NCBI GenBank assembly: GCA_963708235.1
Contig: OY970200.1
Location: 1,922,001 to 1,986,000 of the forward strand
DNA length: 64,000 nucleotides
Reading direction: 5' to 3'
Source of the DNA: G963708235 sp963708235
GTDB lineage: Bacteria > Actinomycetota > Acidimicrobiia > Spongiisociales > UBA5794
The position numbers were made by a program, and so were the translations under genes. The notes under the pieces were generated by a model, which made no database searches, was not told where the DNA came from, and saw only the letters and a list, made by a program, of their open reading frames with translations. Each line of letters opens with the position of its first letter. Within the stretch, counting starts at the first letter, position 1. Positions 34,750 through 43,703 of the stretch are shown here, in pieces.

Positions 34750-36483
34750 TCAGCTGCGGGGCGACGGCTCGATCCGGATCGGGTCTTCGATCAGCTTCGG
34801 ATCCGGGCCGTCGCCCTTGGGGCGGAACCACGGGGAGGTGTCGTCTCCCTCGGGCTCGAACTCCCACCGCACCACTCCCTGGATGCGGACGGGATACAGC
34901 GTCAGGCTCCCGTCGGGGGCGATGTGCATCCGGACGAAGTTGTTGAAGCCCTCGATGTGCTGGGCGGCGTACAACTCGTTGGTGTTGCTCTGGAAGTGAT
35001 CGGCGACCAGCAGGTACAGGGCGACCAGCCACGAGCCGAGAAGGCCACCGACGACGCCGAGCAGGACCGTGCTCCCGATGACGACCAGCGGATCGGGAAG
35101 GTCGGAGAGCAGCCTGGCGGACAACCAGATGGTGCTGAGGACGAGGAGAAGGTGGGCAACCGCATGACTGGTACCGAAAAGCCACCGTTTCTTCACGTTC
35201 GCCGAGCGGTTGAATGCTGCGAGTCCGGCGATCAACCCGATCGCCATCATGAACCCGACCGGTCGGGCGAACAGCCCGGCGAGCAGGGCGCTCCATCTTG
35301 TGTTGCGCAGCACATCGGCGAAGCTCTCCCCCGGTAGCCGCAGCCCGAGCAGGACGCTCCATCCGACGATGAGATAGACGACGGCGACAAGTCCCCAGAA
35401 CGACCCGTTCTGCCAGGGCAGCCGGAACACCCCGAACCGCATCCGGCGCGACTCGGCCTTGGACGGATAGGTGGTGACGAGCTGGTAATCGACCGGTGGC
35501 GACTTGTCGAGATCCGTCGAGTCGTCGGGCGGTATGGCGATCTCGTCGGGAAGCTGGTGGGTCGCCGCCAGGTAGGCTCCTCCCCCACCGGAGGTGATCC
35601 GGTGACCGTCACCGTCGACCTCGTCGTACCGGGCGTAGTGGTGCTTGTCCCCGGAGATGGCCATCCGGATCTTTGCGCCGAGTGGGGTGACGATCTCACG
35701 CTCGAGCCGGTCGATGTTCTCGTAGGCGTCGGGTTCGCCCATGTTGGACTGGATCCAGCTCGGTGACGCCGAACACAGGATGATCGAATCACCCTCTTTG
35801 ACCTGCGGCCCGACCACCTGACTGAAGTAGTTGAGCTGGTAGGCGTCTAGATATGACTCGAACTGGATATCGATCCCCCACAGCCACCATCCGTGGGGCA
35901 ACTGCAGCGCAAAGTAGCTGCGCCCCTGCTTGGTCTGCCAGGCGCCGATCGACTCTTCCTGACAGAACACCCGCAGGAACGACGTCAAACCGTCGTACCA
36001 GTCGTGGTTCCCGGGGATGGCGAACATATGCGGTGGTTCGCCCTCGACCGCGGGCAGCGCCGCCCGGTAGGGACCGATCAGACGATTGCGGTAGGTCGGG
36101 TAGTCGGCGGTCGGGTACACCTGGTCGCCGCCCATGATGAGGATGTCGCCGCGTTTCGTCGGGTGCAGCGGCCCGTCTTCGGTGGACAGTGCCACGAAGT
36201 CTCGCCCCAGGGTCGAGGCGACGGTCATCGTCGCATCGAATCCGTCGGCGACATCGGCCACGTAGTCGATCCACAGTTCGGGACGGTCGGAGTAGTTGTG
36301 CGGCTCACCGGGAGCCCAGACCCCCTGGAGCTCACGCTTGTCGGCATAGGCGCCGAACACCCCGGAGAGCAGCACCCGAAGGGCGGCCTTGAGCAGTTCA
36401 CCCGGTGACAGCCACTCCACCATCGGCTGCGGGGTGAAGCCGAGGTCCCTCGGCTGATCGGTGCGCGGCCGGTGGATGGTCAC
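34750..36483 (-). CDS. Membrane-anchored metallophosphoesterase
   Basis: About 577 residues. The calcineurin-like phosphoesterase domain carries GGDQVYPTADYPTYRN, GNHDWYDG and SGDKHHYARY, which supply the two-metal site; the usual first D-x-H block is not obvious. Four hydrophobic helices follow from about residue 370, then a C-terminal cytosolic tail. GTG 36483 overlaps the GMC oxidoreductase stop (GTGA), so the two are translated together; the ORF extension to 36534 is not needed. Substrate unknown; a phospholipid or nucleotide is possible. Confidence 0.83.
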   Translation of the reverse strand: MTIHRPRTDQPRDLGFTPQPMVEWLSPGELLKAALRVLLSGVFGAYADKRELQGVWAPGEPHNYSDRPELWIDYVADVADGFDATMTVASTLGRDFVALSTEDGPLHPTKRGDILIMGGDQVYPTADYPTYRNRLIGPYRAALPAVEGEPPHMFAIPGNHDWYDGLTSFLRVFCQEESIGAWQTKQGRSYFALQLPHGWWLWGIDIQFESYLDAYQLNYFSQVVGPQVKEGDSIILCSASPSWIQSNMGEPDAYENIDRLEREIVTPLGAKIRMAISGDKHHYARYDEVDGDGHRITSGGGGAYLAATHQLPDEIAIPPDDSTDLDKSPPVDYQLVTTYPSKAESRRMRFGVFRLPWQNGSFWGLVAVVYLIVGWSVLLGLRLPGESFADVLRNTRWSALLAGLFARPVGFMMAIGLIAGLAAFNRSANVKKRWLFGTSHAVAHLLLVLSTIWLSARLLSDLPDPLVVIGSTVLLGVVGGLLGSWLVALYLLVADHFQSNTNELYAAQHIEGFNNFVRMHIAPDGSLTLYPVRIQGVVRWEFEPEGDDTSPWFRPKGDGPDPKLIEDPIRIEPSPRS

Positions 36484-38876
36484 TTGTCCCCACCCCCGAC
36501 GATCCGGGCAAGCCGGCCACCGTAGACATCCCACAGCTCGCCGAGGAACAACCTGCCGAACGTCGTCATCGCCCCGACCTTGGCGGAGACATCCGGCCCG
36601 GTCACCCGGAAGGTGGTGAGCTGCTGGATGAAGTCTTTGAGGTAGATGGTGATGATGCCGGTGGCAACCACGTCGGCAGTATCGTCGTCCCCCGGCGGGA
36701 CGTGCCCACCGAGCACCTTGACGTAGAGCGTGGAGGTGTCGGACCAGGTGTCGAAACCGGGATCGTCCCGGACCGTCTTGAAACCGGTGAGGGTGAGCGG
36801 GTTACCCACGGCGTCGGCGAACCACAGCCGGTACAGCATGTGCTTCACCTCGGGGTCCTCCGCATCGACGAAGAGGTTGAATAGCCCCGATTCGACGTCG
36901 AGGCGCCCGCCCAGCAGCTCACTCTGCACCCAGCCGGTGGCGGTGCCCTCGCGGTTCGGGTCGGTGGCGAACCGGGCGACGTCGTGGATGGTGATGGTGA
37001 GCCGGAACATGAGGAGGTTGTCGTCGGCCTCCCCCTGGCGGGCGCCTTCGGCGAAGTCCATCGTTCCGAGCGACACATGCCCCTTCATCTCCTCGGTGAA
37101 CGACAGCGTGGCCGCCTCCGGATTTGGCGTCTGCGGGGCCTCGGGCTCCGAATCTGGGGCGGGGTCTTCCAAGTCGGCCTCCGGTTTCACGGTCGGTCGT
37201 GCGGGCGCCACACGTTCTGACTGCTCCAGTATCCGCTCCGTGGCCCGGTCGGAGAAGGCGGCGATGGTGAGGGATGGGTTGGCGCCGACCGGCCCCGGCA
37301 TCGCCGCCCCGTCGACGATGAACAGCCCCGGGTAGGCGAAGGACTCGCCGTAGGCGTCGACGACTCCTTCCTCGACGTTGCGGCCCATGGGAGCACCGCC
37401 GAGGGGATGGACGGTGATCACCCGCTTGAGCAGCCACAGCAGGTTGTCCCGGTAGTCGGCACCCCAGACACCGGCGATGTCCTGCATGGTCGATCGCATC
37501 CGCTCGAAGAAATCCCGCGACGTCGCCGTGGTCCAGTCGACATGAAGGTGGCCGCGACGCATGCTGAGACGTCCGTCCGGGATGTCGCGTCCCATCCCGA
37601 GCAGCGGCGCCGAGGTCGACGACAGCAGGGCCTCGCCGAGCACATCGGTGAACTCCGCCGACAGGTCGCTGTCGGGATGGCGGGTCACCCTGGCCTTGAG
37701 GTGCCGCCATCCGAATCCGGCGAGACGCCGCAGCGTCGACGGCGTGGCCTGGGTCTCGAGCACCCACTCGACAAAGGCGGGGAACCCGGCGTCCTGGACA
37801 TAGAAACCGCGGCCCTCCCCCCCGTCTGCGGCGTCGGGGATCCGGATCGCCGAGGTGATCACCGGACCGCGGGCGGCGTCGAGCACCCGCGGCGAGCCGT
37901 TCTCCTTGGCGCGCATCGCCAGCGACAGGAAGTCGCCGTTCCCGGAGAACCGGGTGCCGAGGGCGGGACCGAGTCCCGGGAAGTTGGACCGGTTACGCAG
38001 CAGCAGATACGGCGTGGCGACGGCGCCGGCGGCGAGGATGAGCCGGTCGGCGGTGACGGTGACATGCGGCAGGTTGCCGAGCTTGGTCGGCGCCCCGTCG
38101 TGCTCGGGTCCGTAGGCGACGTAGTCGACCCCGAAACCGCCGCCGTCCTCGGGTCGGATGCGGCGCACCTCGCAGCGGGTCCGGATCTCGGCACCAGACG
38201 CGGCCGCCGACGAAAGATAGGTGTGGTCGAGGGTGTTCTTGGCGCCGTCGTTGCAGCCGATATCGCACTCGCCACACAGCCTGCAGGTGCGTCTCGGCAG
38301 CCCGTGGAGGTTGGGGAAGGGCAGTTCGGCGACGCCGGCGCCCGGAGTCGGCACCCCGTTGGCGCCGGCAAAGGTCACCGCCAGATGGGGCAGACTCCAC
38401 TGCAGGTCGAGCTTCTCGGCGGCCTGGCGCATCGCCACGGTCTTGGGGGTGTTCGGATAGGGATACGGCGTCGCCCCGAGCATCTTCTCCACCCGGTCGT
38501 AGTGGGGGTCGAGATCGGCACGGTCGATGGGCCAGTGCTCGACGCCCTCGCCGACCGAGGCGTCCTTCATGAACCACCGCTCGTCCTTGCGGATCAGCAC
38601 ATTGGCATAGATCAACGACCCGCCGCCGAGTCCGCTCGAGACCAGCGCCTCCAGCCCCTTGAACGACCAGATGTGGAACAGCCCGTGCAGCCCTGCCGCC
38701 GGATCCCACAGGTTGTTGCGCATGTCCCGGGGGCTACGTGGAAACGATCCCGGCGGGTACGCCCGACCCCGTTCCAGCACCAGTACCCGCTTGCCGGCGC
38801 GGGCGAGCCGCTCGGCTGCCACCGAACCCCCAAACCCGGACCCGACAACGACGGCGTCGTAGTGCTCGGTGGACAT
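36480..38876 (-). CDS. GMC oxidoreductase, cholesterol-oxidase-like, with extra C-terminal domain
   Basis: A 798-residue flavoprotein. The FAD motif GSGFGGSVAAERLA is at 12-25, and SGLGGGSLIYANV follows at 81-93. A Cys4 motif (Cys 198, 201, 204, 208) is typical of the ChoD-type subgroup. The catalytic HPLGGAPMG is at 490-498, and GANPSLTIAA is at 531-540. Residues 585-798 form an added domain after a Pro/Glu linker. Family members oxidise sterol or other hydroxyl groups. It heads a two-gene unit with the metallophosphoesterase. Substrate is inference. Confidence 0.9.
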   Translation of the reverse strand: MSTEHYDAVVVGSGFGGSVAAERLARAGKRVLVLERGRAYPPGSFPRSPRDMRNNLWDPAAGLHGLFHIWSFKGLEALVSSGLGGGSLIYANVLIRKDERWFMKDASVGEGVEHWPIDRADLDPHYDRVEKMLGATPYPYPNTPKTVAMRQAAEKLDLQWSLPHLAVTFAGANGVPTPGAGVAELPFPNLHGLPRRTCRLCGECDIGCNDGAKNTLDHTYLSSAAASGAEIRTRCEVRRIRPEDGGGFGVDYVAYGPEHDGAPTKLGNLPHVTVTADRLILAAGAVATPYLLLRNRSNFPGLGPALGTRFSGNGDFLSLAMRAKENGSPRVLDAARGPVITSAIRIPDAADGGEGRGFYVQDAGFPAFVEWVLETQATPSTLRRLAGFGWRHLKARVTRHPDSDLSAEFTDVLGEALLSSTSAPLLGMGRDIPDGRLSMRRGHLHVDWTTATSRDFFERMRSTMQDIAGVWGADYRDNLLWLLKRVITVHPLGGAPMGRNVEEGVVDAYGESFAYPGLFIVDGAAMPGPVGANPSLTIAAFSDRATERILEQSERVAPARPTVKPEADLEDPAPDSEPEAPQTPNPEAATLSFTEEMKGHVSLGTMDFAEGARQGEADDNLLMFRLTITIHDVARFATDPNREGTATGWVQSELLGGRLDVESGLFNLFVDAEDPEVKHMLYRLWFADAVGNPLTLTGFKTVRDDPGFDTWSDTSTLYVKVLGGHVPPGDDDTADVVATGIITIYLKDFIQQLTTFRVTGPDVSAKVGAMTTFGRLFLGELWDVYGGRLARIVGGGDK

Positions 38877-39031
38877 AGACCTTCCAGAGTGAGTCCAACG
38901 AATCTACCGGTCTCGTTCGGGGTTTGCCGACGACCCTCCCGAAGCGCAACTCACGACACACCTACCATCGACCGGGACGGCCAGATCAGCGATCATGGTC
39001 TGGCGTGATTGGCGAGCGGGAGGCTTCCGCG

Positions 39032-39235
39032 ATGGCAACCGAAGAATCTGAGTTCCCTGCCTCGATCGGCAACGTCGCACGACGGGAACTGGCGGTGAAC
39101 GGCATCACCCAGTTTGAACAACTGGCGGATCGGTCCGAGCGTGAACTGCTGGATATCCACGGAGTGGGGCCCAAGGCCATCCGCATCCTGCGAGAAGCGC
39201 TGCAGGGGCGGGGCCTCGACTTCCGGAACGACTGA
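39032..39235 (+). CDS. Small helix-hairpin-helix protein
   Basis: A 67-residue protein with an RNA-polymerase-alpha-CTD-like helix-hairpin-helix fold (LADRSERELLDIHGVGPKAI). ATG 39032 has GGGAGG upstream; the frame opens earlier at 38924 but that part looks non-coding. Proteins of this size are common in bacteria and may bind DNA. Function not known. Confidence 0.8.
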   Translation: MATEESEFPASIGNVARRELAVNGITQFEQLADRSERELLDIHGVGPKAIRILREALQGRGLDFRND

Positions 39236-39286
39236 GACCGGACGGTCGCTCGCCTTGCCCCCCGGCGCCGGCAAGGCCACCCGGTG

Positions 39287-39769
39287 TCACCCGACCGTCC
39301 TGATCGAAACCTGACGATCCCCGATCTCCTCCGTCAGGACGAGGTCGACCGCTCTGGCGAAGGCGACATCTTGCTGTGGCACACAATCGAGCGTGATGTC
39401 GAGGGTCAGGACGACTTCGTCTGGACCGTACACCGCCACAGCCGACCGCGGGAGGGACGGGGCGTCCCGCTCTCCCCCGCATGTACCCGTCTCGTACACC
39501 GCCACCACCGATTCTGGACCAGAGGCCGCGATCCAAGGCATGTCGACGCCGGTCGCAGCCTCCGGGACCACCGCCGGCTCGCCCATCGACACACCGGTCA
39601 GATCGACGACCGCCGTCGCACCCGTCGCTGCGCCGCCACCGCACGCACCCAGACCGATCATCATCAAGGTCAGCATGACGCCCGGAACCCGACGAGGGCC
39701 GGAAAGGCGCGATCGGTGCGATCGCCCATCGACTCCCACGATCATCGAGGTGCGTGCTGTTCTCTGCAT
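39287..39769 (-). CDS. Putative lipoprotein of unknown function
   Basis: About 160 residues from ATG 39769. A basic start is followed by LTLMMIGLGACGGG, a lipobox with Cys near 43. The mature part has two further Cys that could form a disulfide (TGTCGGER and ITLDCVPQ). A longer frame begins at 39844. No family recognised. Its start overlaps a small plus-strand frame (39754), so one of the two may be spurious. Confidence 0.55.
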   Translation of the reverse strand: MQRTARTSMIVGVDGRSHRSRLSGPRRVPGVMLTLMMIGLGACGGGAATGATAVVDLTGVSMGEPAVVPEAATGVDMPWIAASGPESVVAVYETGTCGGERDAPSLPRSAVAVYGPDEVVLTLDITLDCVPQQDVAFARAVDLVLTEEIGDRQVSIRTVG

Positions 39770-40011
39770 CGTTCGATCCCTCGTTCGCTGCCGTCCAGGA
39801 GCGTCGCCCAACACCGCCGACGACCCCCGTCTCGTATCCACCATACGACACCGAAAACCGCCTGCTGCGTCACGAGCAGTTCGTGGGGACCTGGGATCCG
39901 GTCACGCTCGATGTGCTCGCAGCAGAACTCGCCCCGGCCGGTCTCGTCGCCGACCCCTTCCGAACCGGTGTGGCGCTGATCGGGCACCGTCGCCACGGCG
40001 TCCGCAGCTGA
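39754..40011 (+). CDS. Small hypothetical protein
   Basis: An 85-residue frame from GTG 39754 without a clear ribosome site. The middle part (DTENRLLRHEQFVGTWDP) and the end (LAAELAPAGLVADPFRTGVA) look protein-like, and no other gene covers 39845-40145. It overlaps the divergent lipoprotein by 16 bases. Low confidence; it may be a remnant. Confidence 0.3.
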   Translation: MLFSASFDPSFAAVQERRPTPPTTPVSYPPYDTENRLLRHEQFVGTWDPVTLDVLAAELAPAGLVADPFRTGVALIGHRRHGVRS

Positions 40012-40145
40012 ACCCGGCAGGTCATCGAACCGGGCACCGCTGATCCAGCCGGCGAGCCAGAGGTCGACATGGCGGCAAGAGCGGATCTTCCGCTTGGAAT
40101 GCCCGAACTTGGGTACGGAGAGACGATGGAACGCGTGGATCAGTC

Positions 40146-40730
40146 ATGGAGGACCGGCCCGTGACCGCCGCTTCACCCCCCACGGAGTCGCCCGCACCCC
40201 GCAACCGGACGCCGACGGTTGATCCTTCGTCCACCACATCCGCCTCCCAGGGACGTCGAGGACGAATCTGGCGTCGCATCTCCATCGTGGCGATGGTCGT
40301 CTTCGTCGGGTTGGGAGTCGCCGACTTCTGGGGGACACGGTCAACCTCGGTCTCGGCAACGGACCACGGCTATCGGATGACGGTCACCCTGCCTGCGGTG
40401 TCGCGGGCGGGTCTGCCGGTGGCGTGGGAGCTCTCGCTGAGCCGACTGAACGGCGGGGAGCTTCCTCCGACGATCGAACTGGTGTCCGATGCGGCGTACT
40501 TCGCCCTCTTCGACCACCACGCCCTCACCCCGACCCCGACCCGCGAGTGGCAGACCGGGAGCAAGGTCGGGTGGGTGTTCGAGGTGCCGCCGGGTGCGGT
40601 CGAGATGACGGTGTCGCTCGATGCGCGTACCGAACCGGGGGTGCATCGGGGCCGTGGCGGCGAGTCGGCGATCGTGGTCGACGGGGTCGAGGTGGTGGCC
40701 GTCGGCTACGAGACGCGGGTGGCGCCGTGA
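40146..40730 (+). CDS. Single-pass membrane protein of unknown function
   Basis: A 194-residue protein: a Pro/Thr/Ser-rich cytoplasmic start of about 40 residues, one membrane helix (ISIVAMVVFVGLGVADFWG), then a beta-rich external domain of about 130 residues. It lies 87 bases upstream of a DUF421 gene and probably forms an operon with it; in many bacteria a small membrane partner precedes DUF421 genes. Confidence 0.7.
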   Translation: MEDRPVTAASPPTESPAPRNRTPTVDPSSTTSASQGRRGRIWRRISIVAMVVFVGLGVADFWGTRSTSVSATDHGYRMTVTLPAVSRAGLPVAWELSLSRLNGGELPPTIELVSDAAYFALFDHHALTPTPTREWQTGSKVGWVFEVPPGAVEMTVSLDARTEPGVHRGRGGESAIVVDGVEVVAVGYETRVAP

Positions 40731-40817
40731 CCGCTCCTCTCGTTCCCGACACATTCGACGACGGTGGTGGTGGTGGCGGCGGCGGCGGGGCCACACCATG
40801 ACGGGGAGGTGGATCCG

Positions 40818-41297
40818 ATGGAACTGGTGATCAGAGCGACCGTGACCTTCTGGCTGTTGTGGGTGCTGCTGCGGACGACCGGCAAGAGAGAACTCTCCCA
40901 ACTCACCCCGTTCGAGTTGATCACGCTGATGGTGCTCGGCGACATCGTCCAGCAGGGAGTCACCGGTGAGGACATGTCGGTGACAGGAGCCGTCCTGGCG
41001 GCGAGCACGATCGTGCTGTGGACGGTGGCGCTGTCCTATCTCGGCTTCCGGAGTTCCCGGTGGCGGACGGTCCTCGAGGCTCGGCCGTCGCTCATCGTCC
41101 GCGACGGTCAGATGCTCGGAGAGGTGATGAGGATGGAACGTCTCACCGACGAGGACGTCCTCGAGGCCGCCCGTAACCAGGGCATCGCCGATCTCGGCAC
41201 GGTCAGCTACGGGATCCTCGAGCCCGACGGTCGGTTCTCCTTCGTCACGGAGCACCCCACGACCCAGGGGGCGAACGACCCCGACGTCACCGTGTAG
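40818..41297 (+). CDS. DUF421 (YetF/YcaP-like) membrane protein
   Basis: A 159-residue protein. Three N-terminal helices with TTGKRELSQLTPFELITLMV are the DUF421 hallmark, followed by the cytoplasmic domain with RPSLIVRDGQML and LEAARNQGIADL. ATG 40818 has GGGAGG ten bases upstream and is preferred to GTG 40764. Function unknown; YetF-type proteins have been linked to sporulation and envelope stress. Confidence 0.88.
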   Translation: MELVIRATVTFWLLWVLLRTTGKRELSQLTPFELITLMVLGDIVQQGVTGEDMSVTGAVLAASTIVLWTVALSYLGFRSSRWRTVLEARPSLIVRDGQMLGEVMRMERLTDEDVLEAARNQGIADLGTVSYGILEPDGRFSFVTEHPTTQGANDPDVTV

Positions 41298-41324
41298 GCG
41301 TTTCCCGCCGGCCGGCGGACCGTG

Positions 41325-42890
41325 CTACGACTCTGGCTCGAGTCCGGATTCTGACGTTGGCGCCGGCGGGGAACCGGGCAACAGTTCGAGGGCGGTGACG
41401 GCCGGACCGTCGAGCACGGTGCCGTCGGGGGCGAACCGCGAACCGTGACAGGGACAGTCCCATGACCGGTCGGAGTTGTTCCACTGCACCACACATCCGA
41501 GATGGGTGCAGCGGGCGTCCACCATCATCACGGCCCCGTCGTCGGTGCGGTGCGCCGCCACCCGGCGTCCCTGATGGCGACCGATGGCGCCTCCGCCGGG
41601 TTCGATCGAGTCGATGTCGAGTGACCGCTGCGATGCGACCCGGTCACCGACGAAGCGGCCGGCGACCTCGAGGTTGTTGCGGACCGCCTCGGCGACGGCG
41701 TGTAGCCCCGTGGTGGCGACACCCGACCGGAGTGCCGGCCACGGGTGGGGTCGCCCGACGATGAGGTCCGACAGAATCTTCGCCGCCGCCGCCGCATTGG
41801 AGAACCCCCATTTGGCGAACCCGGTTCCGGCGTACGTCGGGACCCGCCCGAACGGGATCCGGCCCACCGACGGGAATCCTTTGGCGGTGACATAGTCGTG
41901 GGCGGACCAGCCGTGACTGACCGCGGTGAGACCGAACCTCCGGCGGCCCCACTCCTCGAGCGCCTCCAGATGGCGGTCGGCATTGGGCTCCCGGCCGGTG
42001 ACGTGGCCCTCACCGCCGATGAGGACCGCCGTGGAGTCCGCACCGATCCGGCGCACCGAGCGGAGCCCACCGTCGTCGAGACCGAGCAACATCCCCGCCG
42101 GAGCGGTCCCCGGCACCCCGCCGGCGAGGACATAGGACTGCATGGGTTTGGTGGTGGCGAACTGGCCGCCGCGGTCTGCCAGCGGAAGGTGGGTAGCCAG
42201 GACGATCATGTCGGCGCTGACCTCACCAAGCGATGTGTGGATGGTGGCCCCGGTGAATCCTTCGACGGCGCACCCGGTGGTGACGGTGGCGCCGTGCTCC
42301 CTGAGCGTCCGGGCCACCCCGATGCAGAACCGCCGGGGGTTCAGGTGTCCCTGCCCGTCGAGCGCCACCGATGCGGCCACGGGAAACGACAGATCGTCCT
42401 CGCCGGCGCTGCGAACCGGCAGCCCGGCGCCACGTGCCGCAGCGATCTCGCGCTCGATGTCTCCGACCGCCGGACCCATGGCGTAGGTGACCGCGGGCGC
42501 CCATTCCCAGTCGCACTCGATCCCGTCGGCGACGACAAGGCGGGCAATCTCGGCGACGCCCCACATGTTGGCATCGGCGTATGCCCGGGCGATCTCGTCG
42601 CCGTGATCGTGGGCCAGCCGGTGGTACATGGCGCCGTGCAGTGCGGTGACCTTGGCCGTGGAGCGACCCGTCACGCCACCACCGACGGGTCCCCGGTCGA
42701 TCACCGCCACCGATTTCCCTTCCCGGGCGAGCCGGAGGGCGGTGAGCAACCCGAGGACTCCGGCACCGACAACCACCACCTCGACCGGATCGGAGGGGGG
42801 AGGATCACTCGGCGGATCCTCCCCCACCGTGGTGTCCATCCAGTACGAGGGACTCATGCCGTCGATCGGGTGCACGGGGTCACGTCCCAT
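41325..42890 (-). CDS. FAD-dependent oxidoreductase with C-terminal Rieske domain
   Basis: A 521-residue fusion. A DAO-type FAD domain (VVVVGAGVLGLLTALRLA near residue 40; YAGTGFAKWGFSNAAAAA near 360) is joined to a Rieske 2Fe-2S domain with CTHLGC and CPCHGS near 465-485. This is the YhfW-type layout; substrates are unknown, possibly amines or amino acids. The start is uncertain among ATG 42890, 42857 and 42839. It is followed upstream by a ferritin-like gene on the same strand. Confidence 0.9.
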   Translation of the reverse strand: MGRDPVHPIDGMSPSYWMDTTVGEDPPSDPPPSDPVEVVVVGAGVLGLLTALRLAREGKSVAVIDRGPVGGGVTGRSTAKVTALHGAMYHRLAHDHGDEIARAYADANMWGVAEIARLVVADGIECDWEWAPAVTYAMGPAVGDIEREIAAARGAGLPVRSAGEDDLSFPVAASVALDGQGHLNPRRFCIGVARTLREHGATVTTGCAVEGFTGATIHTSLGEVSADMIVLATHLPLADRGGQFATTKPMQSYVLAGGVPGTAPAGMLLGLDDGGLRSVRRIGADSTAVLIGGEGHVTGREPNADRHLEALEEWGRRRFGLTAVSHGWSAHDYVTAKGFPSVGRIPFGRVPTYAGTGFAKWGFSNAAAAAKILSDLIVGRPHPWPALRSGVATTGLHAVAEAVRNNLEVAGRFVGDRVASQRSLDIDSIEPGGGAIGRHQGRRVAAHRTDDGAVMMVDARCTHLGCVVQWNNSDRSWDCPCHGSRFAPDGTVLDGPAVTALELLPGSPPAPTSESGLEPES

Positions 42891-42914
42891 TCGTGGTGAA
42901 TGCAGTCGCTGCGA

Positions 42915-43511
42915 TCAGGAGACGTATTCGTCTCGCGCCTTGGCTGCCCTGCCCGCCCCGATCTGGGTGCTGGTGTGCTTCTCCTCCTCCGGTGGCGGGA
43001 TCGCCGCCGGGAGCCCCATCGAGTCGAGCCACAGCTCGCGGGCCCATCCCATGGTGTGGAACAGGTGCTCGCCCTCCTGCTCGTACACCTCGTCGTAGGC
43101 GTCCTGGAGGGCGGTCTTCAGGTCGCCGGTCACGCTCTCGGCGACGATGCCGATCAGGACCCAGTTCTGGTGGTCCTTGCTCTCGGCTTCGACCACCGAT
43201 TCGGCTGCCACGAGTTGGGCGCCGACGCCCGGGGTGGTCTCACGGGCCTTCTGCATCGCCTCCACCAGCCCGGCGGCCTTCTGGCGGACGATGGCACGGC
43301 CAGGTGTCTCCGCCGCCGTGTCGAGGCCGGCGACCTCGAATACCCCTTCCAGTACGGTCTGATGGGTCCGCGTCTCGTCGAGGTACTTCTGCCATTCCTC
43401 CTTGAGCTCGTCGGTGACGGCACACTCGATGGCTTCCAGGTAGACCTGCTCGCCTCCGAGTTCGGTCTCGTACGCCTGGTACAAGAGTTCGTCGATCTGG
43501 GCACGATCCAT
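42915..43511 (-). CDS. Ferritin-like diiron protein
   Basis: A 198-residue four-helix protein. Diiron ligands are suggested by ETELGGEQVYLEA (helix 1), DETRTHQTVLEG (helix 2), AESVVEAESKDHQNW (helix 3) and EQEGEHLFHTMGW (helix 4). It could bind iron or detoxify peroxide. It lies 25 bases upstream of the FAD/Rieske gene on the same strand and is likely co-transcribed; both are redox proteins. GGAGGAACCCC precedes ATG 43511. Confidence 0.82.
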   Translation of the reverse strand: MDRAQIDELLYQAYETELGGEQVYLEAIECAVTDELKEEWQKYLDETRTHQTVLEGVFEVAGLDTAAETPGRAIVRQKAAGLVEAMQKARETTPGVGAQLVAAESVVEAESKDHQNWVLIGIVAESVTGDLKTALQDAYDEVYEQEGEHLFHTMGWARELWLDSMGLPAAIPPPEEEKHTSTQIGAGRAAKARDEYVS

Positions 43512-43703
43512 GGGGTTCCTCCTACTCCAAAGCTGTCCCGCATCTCGGGCTCGGGCGCCCTACCCGCGGGATGAGCCGGCAAAACCGGTCTTACTGTCGG
43601 AGTACGGGACACGGCGTCAACAGGGCCACGCACCGCATCGGCCACAATGTCCGTCGCTCGATGTGATGCAAACACGCCGTCGGGGATCAGCAGGAGGCAA
43701 CGA

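Noticed and set aside
43647..43703. Longer N-terminus for the beta-lactamase-fold hydrolase
   Set aside because: AGGAGG at 43692 fits only the TTG at 43704; the upstream residues do not resemble a signal peptide.
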